NCBI RefSeq assembly: GCF_902459465.1
Contig: NC_047066.1
Location: 16,061,047-16,125,046 of the forward strand
Direction: 5' to 3'
Length of the DNA: 64,000 nucleotides
Source: Asterias rubens
Taxonomy: Eukaryota; Echinodermata; Asteroidea; Forcipulatida; Asteriidae
Shown: in pieces, positions 23,271 to 35,930 of the stretch
Numbering within the stretch: the first letter of the stretch is position 1
Layout of the letters: every line of letters begins with the position of its first letter
Notes under the pieces: generated by a model
What the model was told of the DNA's origin: nothing
Databases searched by the model: none
What the model saw: only the letters and a program-made list of their open reading frames with translations
Program-made: the position numbers and the translations under genes

Positions 23271-23584
23271 TTGTACTTGAAATTAACCATTTAATTGTGC
23301 CTTGGAACCTATGAATCCTCGTGAGGTTATTTGAGGTTTCCTAACTGCTCGTTTATAATTTGAGGTTAATCTAAGTTTAGGTAGTGGTAAATCTCCACCA
23401 AACGAACCGCCCGCAGGCTTTAGCCGCCGCTCGTTATTAGTCCCCCCCTTGTGTTTGGGTAGCCGCTCACCTGAGCACCAGGGCTCATAAATATATTTTG
23501 GGGTGTGATAATTAACCCGGGGGCCGGTGTCCCTGTTGAACAAGACCAGACTTTTTGGCCCCACCCCCCGGTCCCGCCACAATA
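23271..23584 (+). mobile_element. LTR-like sequence, right part
   Basis: Follows the last CTAG of the array and ends CGGTCCCGCCACAATA, the inverted match of the left end at 10675. It has a C-rich tract and no recognised domain. A 113-codon open frame on the minus strand matches no family I know. Confidence 0.35.
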
Positions 23585-23639
23585 TATATACATTAACATA
23601 GCTCCATGGCGGAACGAACCTCATAGTTTTAGGAGTATG

Positions 23640-24977
23640 GGCATTTCTATGCCAAAGTAGACATGACTAAAAGAAATCAAATTGTGCCGGGTACATGTTT
23701 CTTCCAAAATGTGACATCATAAATAAGCAGTGTGAAATATCCATAGTTTGCATTTTATACGCCTTTGATCAGTTGAATCATGGAGCAATTGCTCCACAGT
23801 TAAATTTTAAGTTACAGTATCTGATTGTGGCAAAGATGAAAGAAAGGTTCTTACAATGTCAAGTAGCCTAAATTTGTTCAATTCAAGAATCTTGTGAAGT
23901 TCAGACCATGGTTGTTAGGTTTTAGGGTTCTTTCACAATTTCATTCATTTAATTTTTCAGAATGTTTTATCATCCTTTCTTAGGTCAATTTCAGTAAGCA
24001 CTCAATTTCATTTTTAACTTAACCATTATGTAATAATGTATCGTAGGAGGTCCTGTTTTCAAGGTGTCCCTAAAATCGTGGCAAATCTTTTACCTCTCTG
24101 TGCACGATGTTTTCAAGGTGTCCCTAAAATCGTGGCAAATCTTTTACCTCTCTGTGCACGATGTAAACAGTCCCTAGATACAGAACTTTTGGTTTTTATT
24201 TGCCAAGCAAAGAGTCTCCTTTCCCTTGACCAAAACTTAGAAACATGTAAGGCTCCACTTGTTATTTGCACTTGTACGTAAATGTAAAAGTTTGGTATTT
24301 TAGGCATTTCTACATGGTACAAGAATATGTCATAATGTTGAGGGCATACATATATAAAAAAATTGCCCACCAAAAAAGTTTCATCAAACACTATTTCAAT
24401 TCACAATTCACGATGATCAAATCATGTGACTGAACATTCGCTGAGCATTCTGGAAAAAAAATACAGGATGCTTAAAGAAGCCATGTGCCTTAAATATTTT
24501 TTCTAATTCTTTTTTTTTAGATTTTTTTTTAACCCTCGTATCAATATTAGTATACATATTATTAAAATTTCAACATCAGCTTGGTGATTCAATTATCACT
24601 TTTTATTTTTACGCTTTGTTATAAATATTAAGGGGGAATTTTTTTGAAGCCAATAATTATCCACACTTTTTATTTTTATTTTTTTATTTTTTATTTTTTT
24701 GCAAATTACCCTGGTATTTTTCAAAATGTCATAAACAAATATTGTGAATAAAATGAAGACAACTGCTGGCTATAGAGTCATACACAGAGTCTCACAGTAC
24801 ACTTGCAGTCACTGCAGATACTTCTTCCACGTATGGCTTCACCGGGAAACCATTCTTTCTCGTTTGCCTTGAAAACAGAAAAAAATCAAAACAAATGGGA
24901 CCAGTTGAAGTCATTGAAGATTGGTGTGTGGTGTGAAAATTTCAATGTTCATCAAGATTTAATTTATGTTTGCATAC
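23640..24977. other. Intergenic stretch, only a short tandem duplication
   Basis: Apart from the 54-bp duplication at 24055-24162 and T-rich tracts around 24500-24720, no exon or element could be supported. Confidence 0.5.
24055..24162 (+). repeat. 54-bp unit duplicated in tandem
   Basis: Units 24055-24108 and 24109-24162 are identical (GTTTTCAAGGTGTCCC...). The period is a multiple of three, so one frame stays open across both, but no start, splice signals or family likeness support coding. Confidence 0.8.
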
Positions 24978-25300
24978 TTAAAGGCAGTGGACACTATTGG
25001 TAATTACTCAAAACATTTATCATCATAAAACCTTTCTTGATTACGAGTAATTGATGGTATAAAACATTGTGATAAACGGCTCCGTCTGAAGTGCCATAGT
25101 TTTCGAGAAAGAAGTAATTTTCCACGAATTTGATTTTGAGACCTCAAGTTTAGAATTTGAGGTCTTGAAATCAAGCATCAGAATGCACACAACTTTGTTT
25201 TTTGACTTCTCACAGGTTTGTTATTTTATGCATATGTGGAGATACACCAGCTGTGAAGACTAGTCTTTGACAATTACCAATTAGTGTCCACTGTCTTTAA
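24978..25300 (+). mobile_element. TTAA-flanked MITE, full copy
   Basis: TTAA at both ends, good TIRs (AAAGGCAGTGGACAC / GTCCACTGTCTT), internal GAGACCTCAA...TTGAGGTCTTG palindrome. Confidence 0.85.
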
Positions 25301-25669
25301 TATAAACAAATGAAGATAATTAGGGCATCGGTTGATATACAGCCATCAGTAAGAGGGAGTTTTAGTCAGGGTTTTGTAGACTTGCAACCTGACGTCGGAA
25401 ACGACACAACAGTGTTGAATTCCACAAGGATGCCATGCCACTGGACCGTCTAATTTCAATCCAAGATGGTGCGGGTTACGGCTTTAATAGTATAGATGTA
25501 TTGCATCATTATTTTTTTTGCAATTCTAAGAAAAAGGCATAATACCATGAAAACTGGTAAGAGGAGGATGCTCAGATAGTTTTTCTTGGATCGGGAATAA
25601 TGTACAGTATTTTGATTTTTCTTTACATAAATGTGAAGTGTTAAATGTACTTTTTGGGCAAAATCTAAC

Positions 25670-26036
25670 TTAAAGGCACTGGACACTAGTTGGTAATCAC
25701 TCAAAATAGTTGTTAGCATAACAACTTACTTGGTAACGTGCAATGGAGAGCTGTTGATAGTATAAAACATTGTGCCAAACGGCTCCCTCTTACATAAGTA
25801 ATGTAGTTTTTGAGAAGGAAGCAATTTCTTGCTAAAATATTGGAGTTGATTTCGAGACCCATTCAAGCACACAACTTGTCTACAAGGGTGTTTTTTCTAC
25901 CTTTATTCTCTCGCAACTTCGACGACCAATTGAGTTCAAAGTTTTACAGGTTTGTTATTTTTAAACGCATGTTGAGCATACACCAAGTGAGAAGAGTTTG
26001 TCGTTGACAATTGCCAAAGGTGTCCAGTGCCCTTAA
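25670..26036 (+). mobile_element. TTAA-flanked MITE, full copy
   Basis: TTAA at both ends, TIRs of the AAAGGCACTGGACAC subtype. It lies just upstream of the first coding exon of the IgGFc-like gene. Confidence 0.8.
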
Positions 26037-26252
26037 ATTGTTCAGGTTTGGAAATAATGTACGTAACGTACACGTATGTGTATAGTACAGTGTAGAATGT
26101 ACTTGTTAGGCAAAATCTTATTTTAATCATTGTTCAGTTTCCCAGTATGGAATTTTGATGATGTTATTTTTATTCTTGCAGCTGGTGCAGTTCAGGTCTG
26201 TCTACAAGTTGACTTGGTGCTACACAGGTATTCACACACAAACACACACAAG

Positions 26253-29200
26253 ATGTTGCCATTAGGATGCTCTGCAAGACTCCCCATTGTAGCTACATGT
26301 CTCTTTATAGCGGTAGTGCAAGGAACATACAACGCTTCAGGTATGACTAGGGAAACTGATGCTCATAAAACATATTTAAATAAAACATAACTTAGGAAAA
26401 ATATTTGAATGGTAATCCATTAATTATCCCTGTCTGTGATTGATGAAATTTTGATATTGGAGTCCTATTTATAAAATATACTGTACATGTATGTTAGGAC
26501 TCCTAATTATAGTGTAAACAATAATACAATTTTTATACATTTGCCTCTATATGCGCAACAACAAAATATGAAAATAATATACAATTGTTACAAAAGAAAG
26601 ATTTAAAAAAATCGATTCTTAAAGAGTCCCTTGAAAATCTGAAGAGAGTAAGCCTGGCGAATATGAAGAGGTTAGCTGTTCGAAGGTGCAATGAAGTGGA
26701 AGGCTCGTTAATCATAGAATTGATTGGAAAAGGTGGTTTGAGTCATTGTCCATTAGAGCGAAGAGGACAAATAGGATGTATAAAATGTATAAATTTATAA
26801 TTGATATAAGATTGTGTTTTACATGGTTGTTTTACATAGTGTATTACTGTCGTGATGAAATTTAATATTTGAATACTACATGTACATGTAGGACTCCCAT
26901 GTTCATATTATAGGACGCTTGGGACGCTTCCAAGCGATACTTTGCAGCATCGTTAAAAAATACATTAAAAAATTGTTCCCGTCTTTTAGTCCCAATGAAA
27001 CAAGGCTGCACATAGGATTTGAAACTTTGCATGGTGGAAATACAATGTCGGTACGATATGGAAAGGTTTGCGGTAACACCATGTAATGACTATCTCTAAT
27101 GACTTGCGGTGGTTGTGAAAAGAACCGTATCTCTAGAGTAAGCCAATGGAATAGATATACATGTATGATGCCACATAATGAAAACAGGGTACCAGACTGT
27201 AAGTATCTCACATCAGTGTTATGGCAAGTTGGTTTCAAACCTGTTGTTTTTAAAAGAAGGTTTTTCTCAAGATTGTTTTGGATTGTGTGATGGACAAGTT
27301 TCCTCGACAGTACTTATATTGCCGGGATGGGGTTTTTTACGTTTCGTAGTCTGCAAACTAATCACGCCTTGTGCTCTTATATGCATTGTTTTTTTTCAGA
27401 AGGCCCATCACATCCCTGTTTATTGTAAGAAAAAACAAAATCAAAGAAGAACTTTTTGTGTGTGAAAATATGAAACAAATATTGATGCATTGTTCGTGCA
27501 TTGTTGTAAAATGTAGACCTCCTTGACTGGTTATCAATCATGTCAGTGAAATCTGGCTTTTACTTTTCACAAGACCAAGCCAAGAGAAATTAAATTAATA
27601 TAGTTACATCGTAATATTCTATGAAAATGCACTGAACTGCATCCAATATACTGTGTAATTTGGGTATTCAACCGTCTTGATCAAGGGTCTGTGTAACATT
27701 GGTAAGATTGAACTGTGTTCACAGATTTGCGCGTAAATCACAAACGATAGGCCTACACGTACATGTATTTCATAGTTTGAAATTGTTGAAACTGTTTTTC
27801 CTGAATAGCTACATGTACGCTTCAGCAATTTTGTACAAATTTATCAAATAACCACACGTTTATAAATTTACCAAGTAATTGTCTTACTTGTACATTTGTA
27901 AGTAACACAATTTCTGAAGTAAAGTTTCCCTCTTTTGTTTTCTGACTTAAAGACAGTGGACACTGTTGGTAATTGTCAAATACTAGTCTTCTCACTTGGT
28001 GTATCTCAACATATGCATTAAATAACAAACCTGTGGAAATTTGGGCTCAATCGGTCATCAAAGTTTTGAGATATTAATGAAAGAGAAAAACACCCTTGTC
28101 ACACGAAGTTGTGTGCATTTAGACATGTTAGATGGTTGATTTTGAGACGTCAAGTTCTAAATCTGAGGTCTAGAAATCAAATTCGTGTAAAATGTCTTCT
28201 TTCTCGAAAACTATGGCACTTCAGAGGGAGCCATTTCTCACAGTGTTTTATACTATCAACCTCTCCCCATGACTCGTTACCAAGTAAGGTTTATGCTAAC
28301 AATTATTTTGAGTAATTACCAATAGTGTCCACTGCCTTTAATTAATATCTTTGAAATTTGTTGTCCGGATTACTGATAGCTTGATTGAACACCTTAATCA
28401 ATGTGAGCTCTAATACAATTAACGCTGAGCTGCACATACACACAGTTCATAAGCCCATTGCCTTTAAAGGCACTGGACACTATTGGTGAATACCATACTC
28501 ACAATAATTGTTAGCATAAAAATGTACTTTGTAACGAGCAATGGAGAGCTGTTGATATTACAAAACATTTTGAGAAACAGCCCCCTCTAAAGTAATTTCT
28601 CACTCAAATAATTAAAAAAAACTTCATACCTGAAGCATTTAGGCATCTGAAAGCACACAAATTTGTACATTACGTACATTGTTTTTTTTTTTAAATAATG
28701 AAAAAAACTTTATGTCTGAAGCCTTTAGGCATCTGAAGCACACAGATACATGTATGTGCATTATTGTGTTTTTTTCCCCTATTCTCTTGCAACCTCGATG
28801 ATCCATCAGTAAAAAAATGTTCACTGATTTTAATTGTTTTTATTTTATGCATACTATACATGTTGGGATACACCAACCAACTGAGAATACTGGCCATGCT
28901 CTTTGGCAATGAGCAAATGTGTACAGTGCCTTTAAAGGCCCATTAATTTTGGCCACAGGAGTGATGAGTTTAATTGTGTAGATGTACACACATCTCTTGG
29001 TGTCAGGCGAGTGTCATTATACGCAGTCAGGGGCCTATCTTGATAGTGAAGTGCAACCATGCAAGAAGACTAATGGCATTATGATGGCTTTATGCACGTT
29101 CACCATATTCACGCGCAAACTGTCCAAGCGAGTTGAAGGCAAAAGCTTCATCATTAGCATGTGTGTCAGTCGAGTAGAACTACTGACATAATTTGAGGTG

Positions 29201-32200
29201 GGTTGCTCCAGTGCAATATTTTTGATGTGAACAAAGTAACTCATCCTAGTATTGCCTACCACCACTACATACAGTTCATGTAATTTATAATAAACACAGC
29301 AGGGCTTGAAATGTACACTGGACCACAGACCCCAGGCCATTAGTTTTGGTGTCAGCAGGCCAGTAAACTCTTGACTGAACAAGTTCGGTGGTCTTGTTTT
29401 TTTTTAAATATCAGATTATGAAGAATAATATGCCTCACTTTCTGACTTTGTTTGTATCTTGAAGAAATAGTATCAATGTCTTAGCGCTCGTTTAAACAGT
29501 TAATCTTACGCATGTAAAAGTTTGGGTACGGAGTGTTTTTTATATTGGATTCTGGTCTTGTCAACTTGGGGTGTAAATATCAAATTTTTGTCTGGACAGA
29601 TGAACATTTTGAGCCAAAGCCTCCTGGTCTTGTGTTTTCCCCAAACAAACAAACTTAAACAAACAAACTTGAACAAACAAACAAAACAAAATGAACAATC
29701 TGTACCGACCCGATACAACTACATGTAGCAAGACTACATGTAGTTAGCTAATTGTATAGTGCTCACTTATATGCCAGGTTATTTAATTCATGTTCATGTA
29801 TTTGTTATTGTTGTTATTTATTTGTCAACAACAGAGCCGAACCGACAGACCCACATGTGTGGACGGGACTTCATTGTTGCACTACCCCTTGATGGTTGGA
29901 AACTGGAAGCAGCTGGTTCTTTCCTTCAGATTGCTTGTGTCTCTGGTGGATTAGAGTAAGTGTTTCAAACAAGTTTTTGATACATATTTTGTTGTGTGTT
30001 GCGATGATCGTACCGCTACATGGGGGTGTCGTGGCTGAGCAGATAAGAGGACCAAACTGTGAGGGCAGAGTTGGTTCTTGTGATTAAGTGCACTACATAT
30101 TTGGCGGCACAGGTTGTATACTCCCAGGGAGCTAAGATGGTTTAAGGTCATTTAAGGCCCAGTGACCAGGGGTAATAATGTTGAAGCGCCATGAGCGTCA
30201 CTATGTGACGGACCTGAGCGCTAATAAGAAGCCACTATTATTTTGACTTTATTTTGCAGGGCTTAAACTTTGAGTTGTCGACCACCGGTTCTTTTCAGAA
30301 GCAATACTACTCAAACGAAACCTTTGCATGTTATTTCTGAATACTCCCACCATTAAATCCTACTTAAATATTATCTTTTTTAAAGATCTTAAAGATTTGT
30401 TTTCATTTGTTTTATTTGTAGTCCAAAGGCTAACGGCTCTATAACTCTAAATGGGAGAGGTTACTCAGAGACGTTTACTGCCGAACCATTTGCTTCAATA
30501 GTTCTCACAAGCTTCAAACGATTCCTCCTAAATACAAGTACAAATATTCTCTACATAAAATCGGACTTGGACATCGTCGTCACATTGTTCGTACAAATTG
30601 GTGAGACCTTAAGCGCCTACACAGCGATGCCCATAGCGTCTTTGGATAAGGTCCACTTGGTTGCTTCTTATGGTTTGCTGGAAGATAATTTATCAGAGCT
30701 CACTGTAGTCGGCACAGCGCCCACACAGAGTATAACCTTCAACGAAAATGCAGATAATGTTACTCTGCAAAGTCAGGGGGGTGTAAGGCCGCTGTCCTGC
30801 AATGTGTTACGCAACCAGTCATGCGTTTACCAAACCAGCAATGATTTCAAAGGTGGTCATCTCCAGTCCCCTGATCCCCTCATGGCAATAGTTGAAAGTA
30901 GATGCTCAGACGAGGCAAGTGGTTGTTTAGGTCACTCCATGGATAGCCTTTACCCACTGGTTGCACTTGGGCGGAGGTACACGGCTGTGGCTGTCGACAG
31001 CCGGGATGTCAGTGGAACCTTCCGTGCCGTGGCAGTTTGGAATAACACTGTTATTTCCTGGTCTGACAGCGAGAATGTGACACTCGCCAACGGTCAGACC
31101 CGAGATCTGAGTTTTAACGTGAATGAAGTTGGCAACATTAAAGGATCTAAACCCTTTCTCCTGTTGCATCATATTGAGAGAGGAGTACCGGCCAGTGACA
31201 TCGCCTTGGTGACTGTACCACCCCATGAACAGTTGACTCGTAAAACTATAACTTTCTCAACTTACAAAGTCATCAACAAAGAACAACCACAAGTGAAAAG
31301 CTTCATCACTATCATAAACCCGTGCCATGATGAAATATTATTACAGCGCATTTCCTCGACAAGGCCTCGCACTGTTCCAACCGTTTCCCAGTCGTCCACG
31401 GTGATACATTTAAGTGAGGATGAAGCGATATGTGGCTATAGCAAAGATCTAGAACCAGGGGTCTACACTCTGGAGGTGAGTCCAGATAATCCAAGAGGCA
31501 GTTACTCCGCTATTCTGTACACTGTTACCGAGACTGGCGTTGCGGCACACATCCTGGCCACAGAACTAAACCAGGTGGTTTGCGGCGTGGAGCTATCGGA
31601 AAAAGTACATCTCTGCCCAACAAAATTAATCACCATCCAACCACCAACAGTAACAGCCAAATCTGATCCATCTGAACCATCTGTTACTATCCATGGTGGG
31701 GAACAGACAAATAATGCAAGTAGCACAAGTGAGTTAATCTGATCTGCTTTTCCTCTATTACTTTTTGAGCACTTTTCACACGACAGCATTTTAGCAGGAG
31801 GTCCCTCGCATAATTTGAGCAAGGTTGTAAATTTTAACAAGCTGCACTTTGTGTGAAAGGACAACTATATTTGGACTCACTGCCGAAGGGCCCTTGTGAA
31901 TCTTCTCAAGTTTTCCATACTTTATAGGGTATTTAAAGGCACTAGACACTAATGGTAATCGCTGTTAGCATAAAAACTTGCTTGTTAACAATCAATGGAG
32001 AGAGGTTGATAGTATACAAATATTGAATGGCTCAGAGTGGAATTGGAGGAATATTATCGCAAGGTAAAATTTGGACTGTTCCATTTCTTGAGGCGAAGCC
32101 GAGTGAAATGGAACAGTCCAAATTTTACCGAGCGATAATATTCCTTCCAATCCACGAACTAAAGCCATTCAATATTTGTTTTATATAACTGACGTATATA

Positions 32201-35118
32201 GATCCTTGTCATTTGATGTATTTTAAAAGTATAACATTATGGAAAATCACACAAATTACTGACAAGCAAAAATAATATAGCGCTGCGTAGCGGCAACAAT
32301 GCACAAATCGGATCACAACCTTTTGCACAGGTGCTCCTATGTTTTAGCAGCGGCACGGCGGCGCTGTACTGCTAAAAAACATTGGGAACAAGGATGATCC
32401 TAACTGTTTAATGGGAAATGCTATTCCCCATGGGCGAATAGGTCTTTTTGATCGCCGGTGCGGGAGTAATAGTGAATGTCACATGAAGTAAGTTCCACCA
32501 ATCAAATGACAAGGATCTGTATGTCAGTTATATAAAACATTGTGAGAAACGGCTCCCTCTGATGTAACGTAGTTTTCGAGAAAGAAGTAATTTTCCACTT
32601 AAATATTTGAATTTGATTTTGAGACCTCAGAATTAGATTTTGATGTCTCGAAATCAAGGATCTGAAAGCACACAACTTTGTGTGACCAGGGTGTTTTTTC
32701 TTCCATTATTTTCTCGCAATTTCAACAACCAACTGAGTTCAAGTTTTCACAGGTTTGTTGTTTTATGCATATGTTGAGATACACCTAGTGAGAAGACTGG
32801 TCTTTGACAATTACCAAAGTATCCAGTGTCTTTAACATCGTTGTCCTTTCACGCAAGGTGCGTTGTGTAAAATTTCATCGCAATATTGACTTTGAGTCTG
32901 ATAAACATCGTTCAATTCTCTTGTGATACATGCCCATAGACATGATAGAGATAAATGAGAGAAATCTCCTGTTAAATACTGTATGCCATACATGTACATG
33001 TAGTGCTTGTTCAAATAAAAACAGTTTGCATGTTAAACTGTTCTGGGGTGAATTTCACAAAGGTAGTCCTAACTTAGGACTAGTCCTAGGCAATACCAGT
33101 CCTAAGTTAGGATGAGTTTACTGGTCCTAAGTTCGGACCAGTCCTATCTCTTAGCATTGCCTAGGACTAGTGCTAAGTTAGGACTACCTTTGTGAAATCC
33201 ACCCCTGGTCTACTTGTTATGAGTGACAATTCTGGGCCAGTACAAATCTTGAGCAACGAGCCCATTGGTGAAAGTGGATTTTTCCCCCAAATTCAAGCCC
33301 TGCACATTGGTTATTGTCTCAGACCAGTATCCACATTTAATGTGACACTACCTTTAGGTATCAGGGGGGTCAAGTGAGGCTTACAATGGACCCTTACCAT
33401 GAAATAAGCTAATTACATTCACGCATGCGTACAGGCTTTATTGGTTGGCAAATGCCAGAGAGTCATGCAGCCATTAGCCATGTATAAAACAGCGCGGTGT
33501 TCCTTCATTTTGCCAACGGAAATGTTAGTGCGCATGCGCTATGTGCAATTCACATATTTCATGGGAAGGGTCGTATTGTACTATACACTGTATAGATGAT
33601 TTGACCTCTGACATCACACGAAAACCATAACATGATTCGCGCGCATACCGCTGGGCAAAACCTTTGTGTTTTGGCAGCCAGCTAGAAAGTGTACGCAATC
33701 TTACTATGACTACGCAACTCAGTGCCCGGCGAAACATGGCGTATATACATGTAGTGTTTTGTCAACAGAGGGCGGTTTGAATGTAAACATAGGTCACATC
33801 GTCTATTAACACGTTGATTTATGTGATTATTATTAACCTTGCAGTTATTCCCGTAGTCATTGCGATCCTGAGTGTGGTTGCGGGTGCCATAGTCATCGCC
33901 ATTTTCATGTTTCGCTATTGTAAGAGGTAAGTGAACCAGTTACTGTAGGGTAATAGGCCTCCCTTGGTAATTACTTGAAAAAGGAATGACTTACATGTAC
34001 TTGGTAAAACGCACTGAAGACAAGAGCTCTTGATATTATAAAACATTGTGAGCTACATTTTGTAAGTGATCCCGTTTAAAGTAATGTAGTTTTTTAGGGT
34101 TTTACCCCCCAAAATGTGAATCGAGGTCCGCAGAAGACTGGCCCGTTTTCCTCGTATTTTTCATACATCGTCGTTTAAAAACGCATAACAGGTATAGTAC
34201 ACATTATAAGTTATCACACAAGCGCCTGCGTCCCATATTCAACAGGGCTGAAGGCCGAGTTGCATATGGGACGCAGACGCACTATATTTTTCTGTATTCC
34301 AAGATCGCGAGAGTGATAAAGAATTTATATAAATATATATATGCAATATAAAAACTAGGAGTAGATTATAGCCTGATATCACACTCCAGTTCGAGCATCT
34401 GATTGGAGGATTAGCGCATACTGGAAGGTAAATTCGTCATAACATGCACTACACACCTGTATAGGCTAGAATGGAGCGGTTGCTTCGTGGTACAGATCGT
34501 ACGAGAATCCCGACACAAAAATATCAATGATACAATTTGTGCATTATCACAGCAACTGCTCATGCGACAATTACGTGACAAAATCGGTATCGCGTATAAA
34601 ATGTTGATCCTAATTGTTTTGTGGATAGTCGTCCAAGTGTGCAAAAATGTGCATTTGAAATGTAGGTTACCATGGTTACCAGCGCAATGTTCCTACTGTT
34701 GGGATTGGCTGGAGCTGTATGGCCAGTCCTATCAGATAAATATTTTCTGAACTTTAAATGAGCGGTACACAACTATATCTTGCTACAAAAGTATGCAATT
34801 TCCAACATCTATTATATTTTGCTATGATACGGCAGCTAAAGTTACTTGTATTTTCTGTGTTCTCGTAACGACCGTGGTCGTATCTTTTATTTTTTGTTTT
34901 TTTTAATTTTAAACCAGCATGGGACAGTTCGAGACCAGTGAAAATTTCATATAAACCGGCATCTTGTATTGTATTAAAGAGAGCTGACTATATTATGTTT
35001 CCATTCTCTGATGATATTCAGGAGGCGATGGAAGCGATTAGAAGAGGCTGACTACATGGAGGACAATCCCATCAGGCTGCATGCATTGGACATGTTGGAA
35101 CAAGAACAAGGTTTGTAA
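26253..35118 (+). CDS. IgGFc-binding-domain-like single-pass membrane protein
   Basis: Five coding exons join in phase: 26253-26340, 29835-29955, 30422-31728, 33845-33926 and 35022-35118 (TAA at 35116), 564 residues. Exon 1 encodes a signal peptide (hydrophobic core PIVATCLFIAVV, cleavage near residue 23). Exons 2-3 encode an ectodomain opening with GRDFIVALPLDG and later SDLDIVVTLFVQ, the pattern of the IgGFc-binding N-terminal domain (as in FCGBP and many echinoderm proteins), with several N-glycosylation sequons. Exon 4 encodes a TM helix (about 506-528) and exon 5 a roughly 35-residue basic-then-acidic tail with EADYMEDNP. Domain assignment rests on residue patterns only; ligand unknown. 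The last exon could instead splice at 35110 (GTTTGT), adding unseen exons. Introns hold SINE and MITE copies. A 5' UTR exon may begin after CTTGCAG at 26180. Confidence 0.75.
27947..28341 (-). mobile_element. TTAA-flanked MITE, full copy, in intron 1
   Basis: Reverse orientation (starts with the TTGTCAAA...GTCTTCTCAC end). TTAA at both ends; family internal palindrome near 28130-28180. Confidence 0.85.
28464..28935 (+). mobile_element. TTAA-flanked MITE with internal duplication, in intron 1
   Basis: TTTAAAGGCACTGGACAC on the left, CAGTGCCTTTAAA on the right. About 100 bp longer than usual because the block GAAGC(A/C)TTTAGGCATCTGAA is present twice (about 28630 and 28720). Confidence 0.75.
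29643..29690 (+). repeat. AAAC-rich microsatellite in intron 1
   Basis: Runs of (AAAC)n interrupted by TTAAAC and TTGAAC. Confidence 0.8.
30020..30235 (+). mobile_element. tRNA-derived SINE fragment in intron 2
   Basis: The A-box-like GTGTCGTGGCTGAGCAGATAAGAGG begins the element, and the body shares AGTGACCAGGGGTAATA with the minus-strand SINE at 44470-44850. No clear B box, so an old copy. Confidence 0.55.
31933..32835 (+). mobile_element. Composite TTAA MITE carrying a nested foldback, intron 3
   Basis: Outer TIRs and TTAA are intact. At the point TTGATAGTATA it carries about 520 bp of extra sequence, including the palindrome at 32016-32179, then resumes at AAACATTGTGAGAAACGG. A second locus (41603-42203) has the same extra sequence at the same point. 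Confidence 0.75.
32016..32179. repeat. Palindrome inside the composite MITE
   Basis: Arms ACAAATATTGAATGGCT / AGCCATTCAATATTTGT, inner arms TAAAATTTGGACTGTTCCA and complement. Homologue at 41961-42108. Confidence 0.8.
33052..33208. repeat. Palindromic CTAAGTTAGGACT element in intron 3
   Basis: Ends TTCACAAAGGTAGTCC and GGACTACCTTTGTGAA pair; the interior is built from repeated CCTAAGTTAGGA. Related copies: 45598-45734, partial at 41218-41275 and 39520-39560, old at 51385-51510. Confidence 0.8.
33388..33565. repeat. Palindromic MITE-like element, copy 1, intron 3
   Basis: Ends ATGGACCCTTACCATGAAAT and ATTTCATGGGAAGGGTC; interior GTTGGCAAATGCC / TTTTGCCAAC. Second copy at 43094-43312. Confidence 0.8.
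33950..34400. repeat. Degraded repeat material in intron 4
   Basis: 33955-34110 is a decayed 5' end of the TTAA MITE (TTGGTAATTACTTG, ATATTATAAAACATTGTGAG). 34200-34300 contains a palindrome (GCGCCTGCGTCCCATAT / CATATGGGACGCAGACGC) with a loop of about 25 bases. Confidence 0.55.
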
Positions 35119-35354
35119 TTAAGCATTACAAATCACAGGATTGAAATAACTGTACATTCACTCAAAACAATAATGACATGTGTTAATTGTGTATCAATCA
35201 AAATTTTTACATGTAAAAATCTAAATTTTTGATACAGAAAATTTTCATATTTTCATATTAAAGTAGAATATGTTTGGGAGTGTTGACAGATCTAAAAATG
35301 TTTTTACAAAATTTACGTTGAATGAGTTTTTTAAGTCAGACTGCAGCTTTTGAA

Positions 35355-35930
35355 GGCGGGGTATACTTTCGGTAATTTTTTGTCAAAGACCAGTATCCTA
35401 ACTTTGTATACCCCAAAATGTTGCATGTAAAATAGCAAACCTGTAAAAATGTTTGGCTCAATTGGTCATCTACATATAAGTTGCATGTACAAAAAGTTTG
35501 TTGCTTAGAGTTATTTGCTTTCAGATGCTTGAAGCCGTACTGAGATTCAATTGTGGGGGGTGAAAATTATCTCTTTCGCTAAAACTACACTCGACAAATA
35601 GACCGTATTGAATATGACGTCACCGTTCAAATATCTGACCTACAACATGGTGTCTGTGCGCGTGTGACGTGCCTGTGTGCGTGCATTTGCTGTAGCAATC
35701 AAACCGGGAGTACTGCGTGCCTCATTGATGTACGCGTTTGGAGGCGCATACGGTTTGCCCTACAAGATAGTAACTTTCATAGCAAACAGGGGTGATTCAA
35801 TACGGTCTATTGGGAGTCATCTCTTGAGTGTTTTGTTCTGTCAACCGCTTTTCAATGCTTGATACAAAGTTTGTTTTTTGGTCATTACAAAAACTTGTAG
35901 AGTAATTACTAAAAGTATACCCTGCCTTGA
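35355..35930 (-). mobile_element. Divergent relative of the TTAA MITE
   Basis: TIRs AAGGCGGGGTATACTTTCGG and AAAAGTATACCCTGCCTT. The inside matches the family block GTCAAAGACCAGTATC and GGCTCAATTGGTCATC. About 200 bp of unrelated CpG-containing sequence (35590-35800) interrupts it. Confidence 0.6.

Larger units (their letters stand above)
10617..23633. mobile_element. Nested 13-kb repeat block bounded by an inverted repeat
   Basis: The left boundary AACTATGAGGTTAGTTCCGC (10620-10639) is repeated as inverted complement at 23609-23628 with one mismatch, and similarity extends a few bases on each side (CTA outside, AT inside). Everything between is repeat: an LTR-like sequence (10675-11413 and 23271-23584) split by the tandem array at 11414-23270. 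The simplest reading is three generations of insertion. No transposase or polymerase frame was found. Confidence 0.55.

Noticed and set aside
23283..23624. 113-codon minus-strand frame rich in G and R
   Set aside because: No family recognised, spans the LTR-like end, no supporting start or splice sites.
24036..24281. 81-codon frame with an 18-residue internal repeat
   Set aside because: Created by a 54-bp tandem duplication; nothing else suggests an exon.
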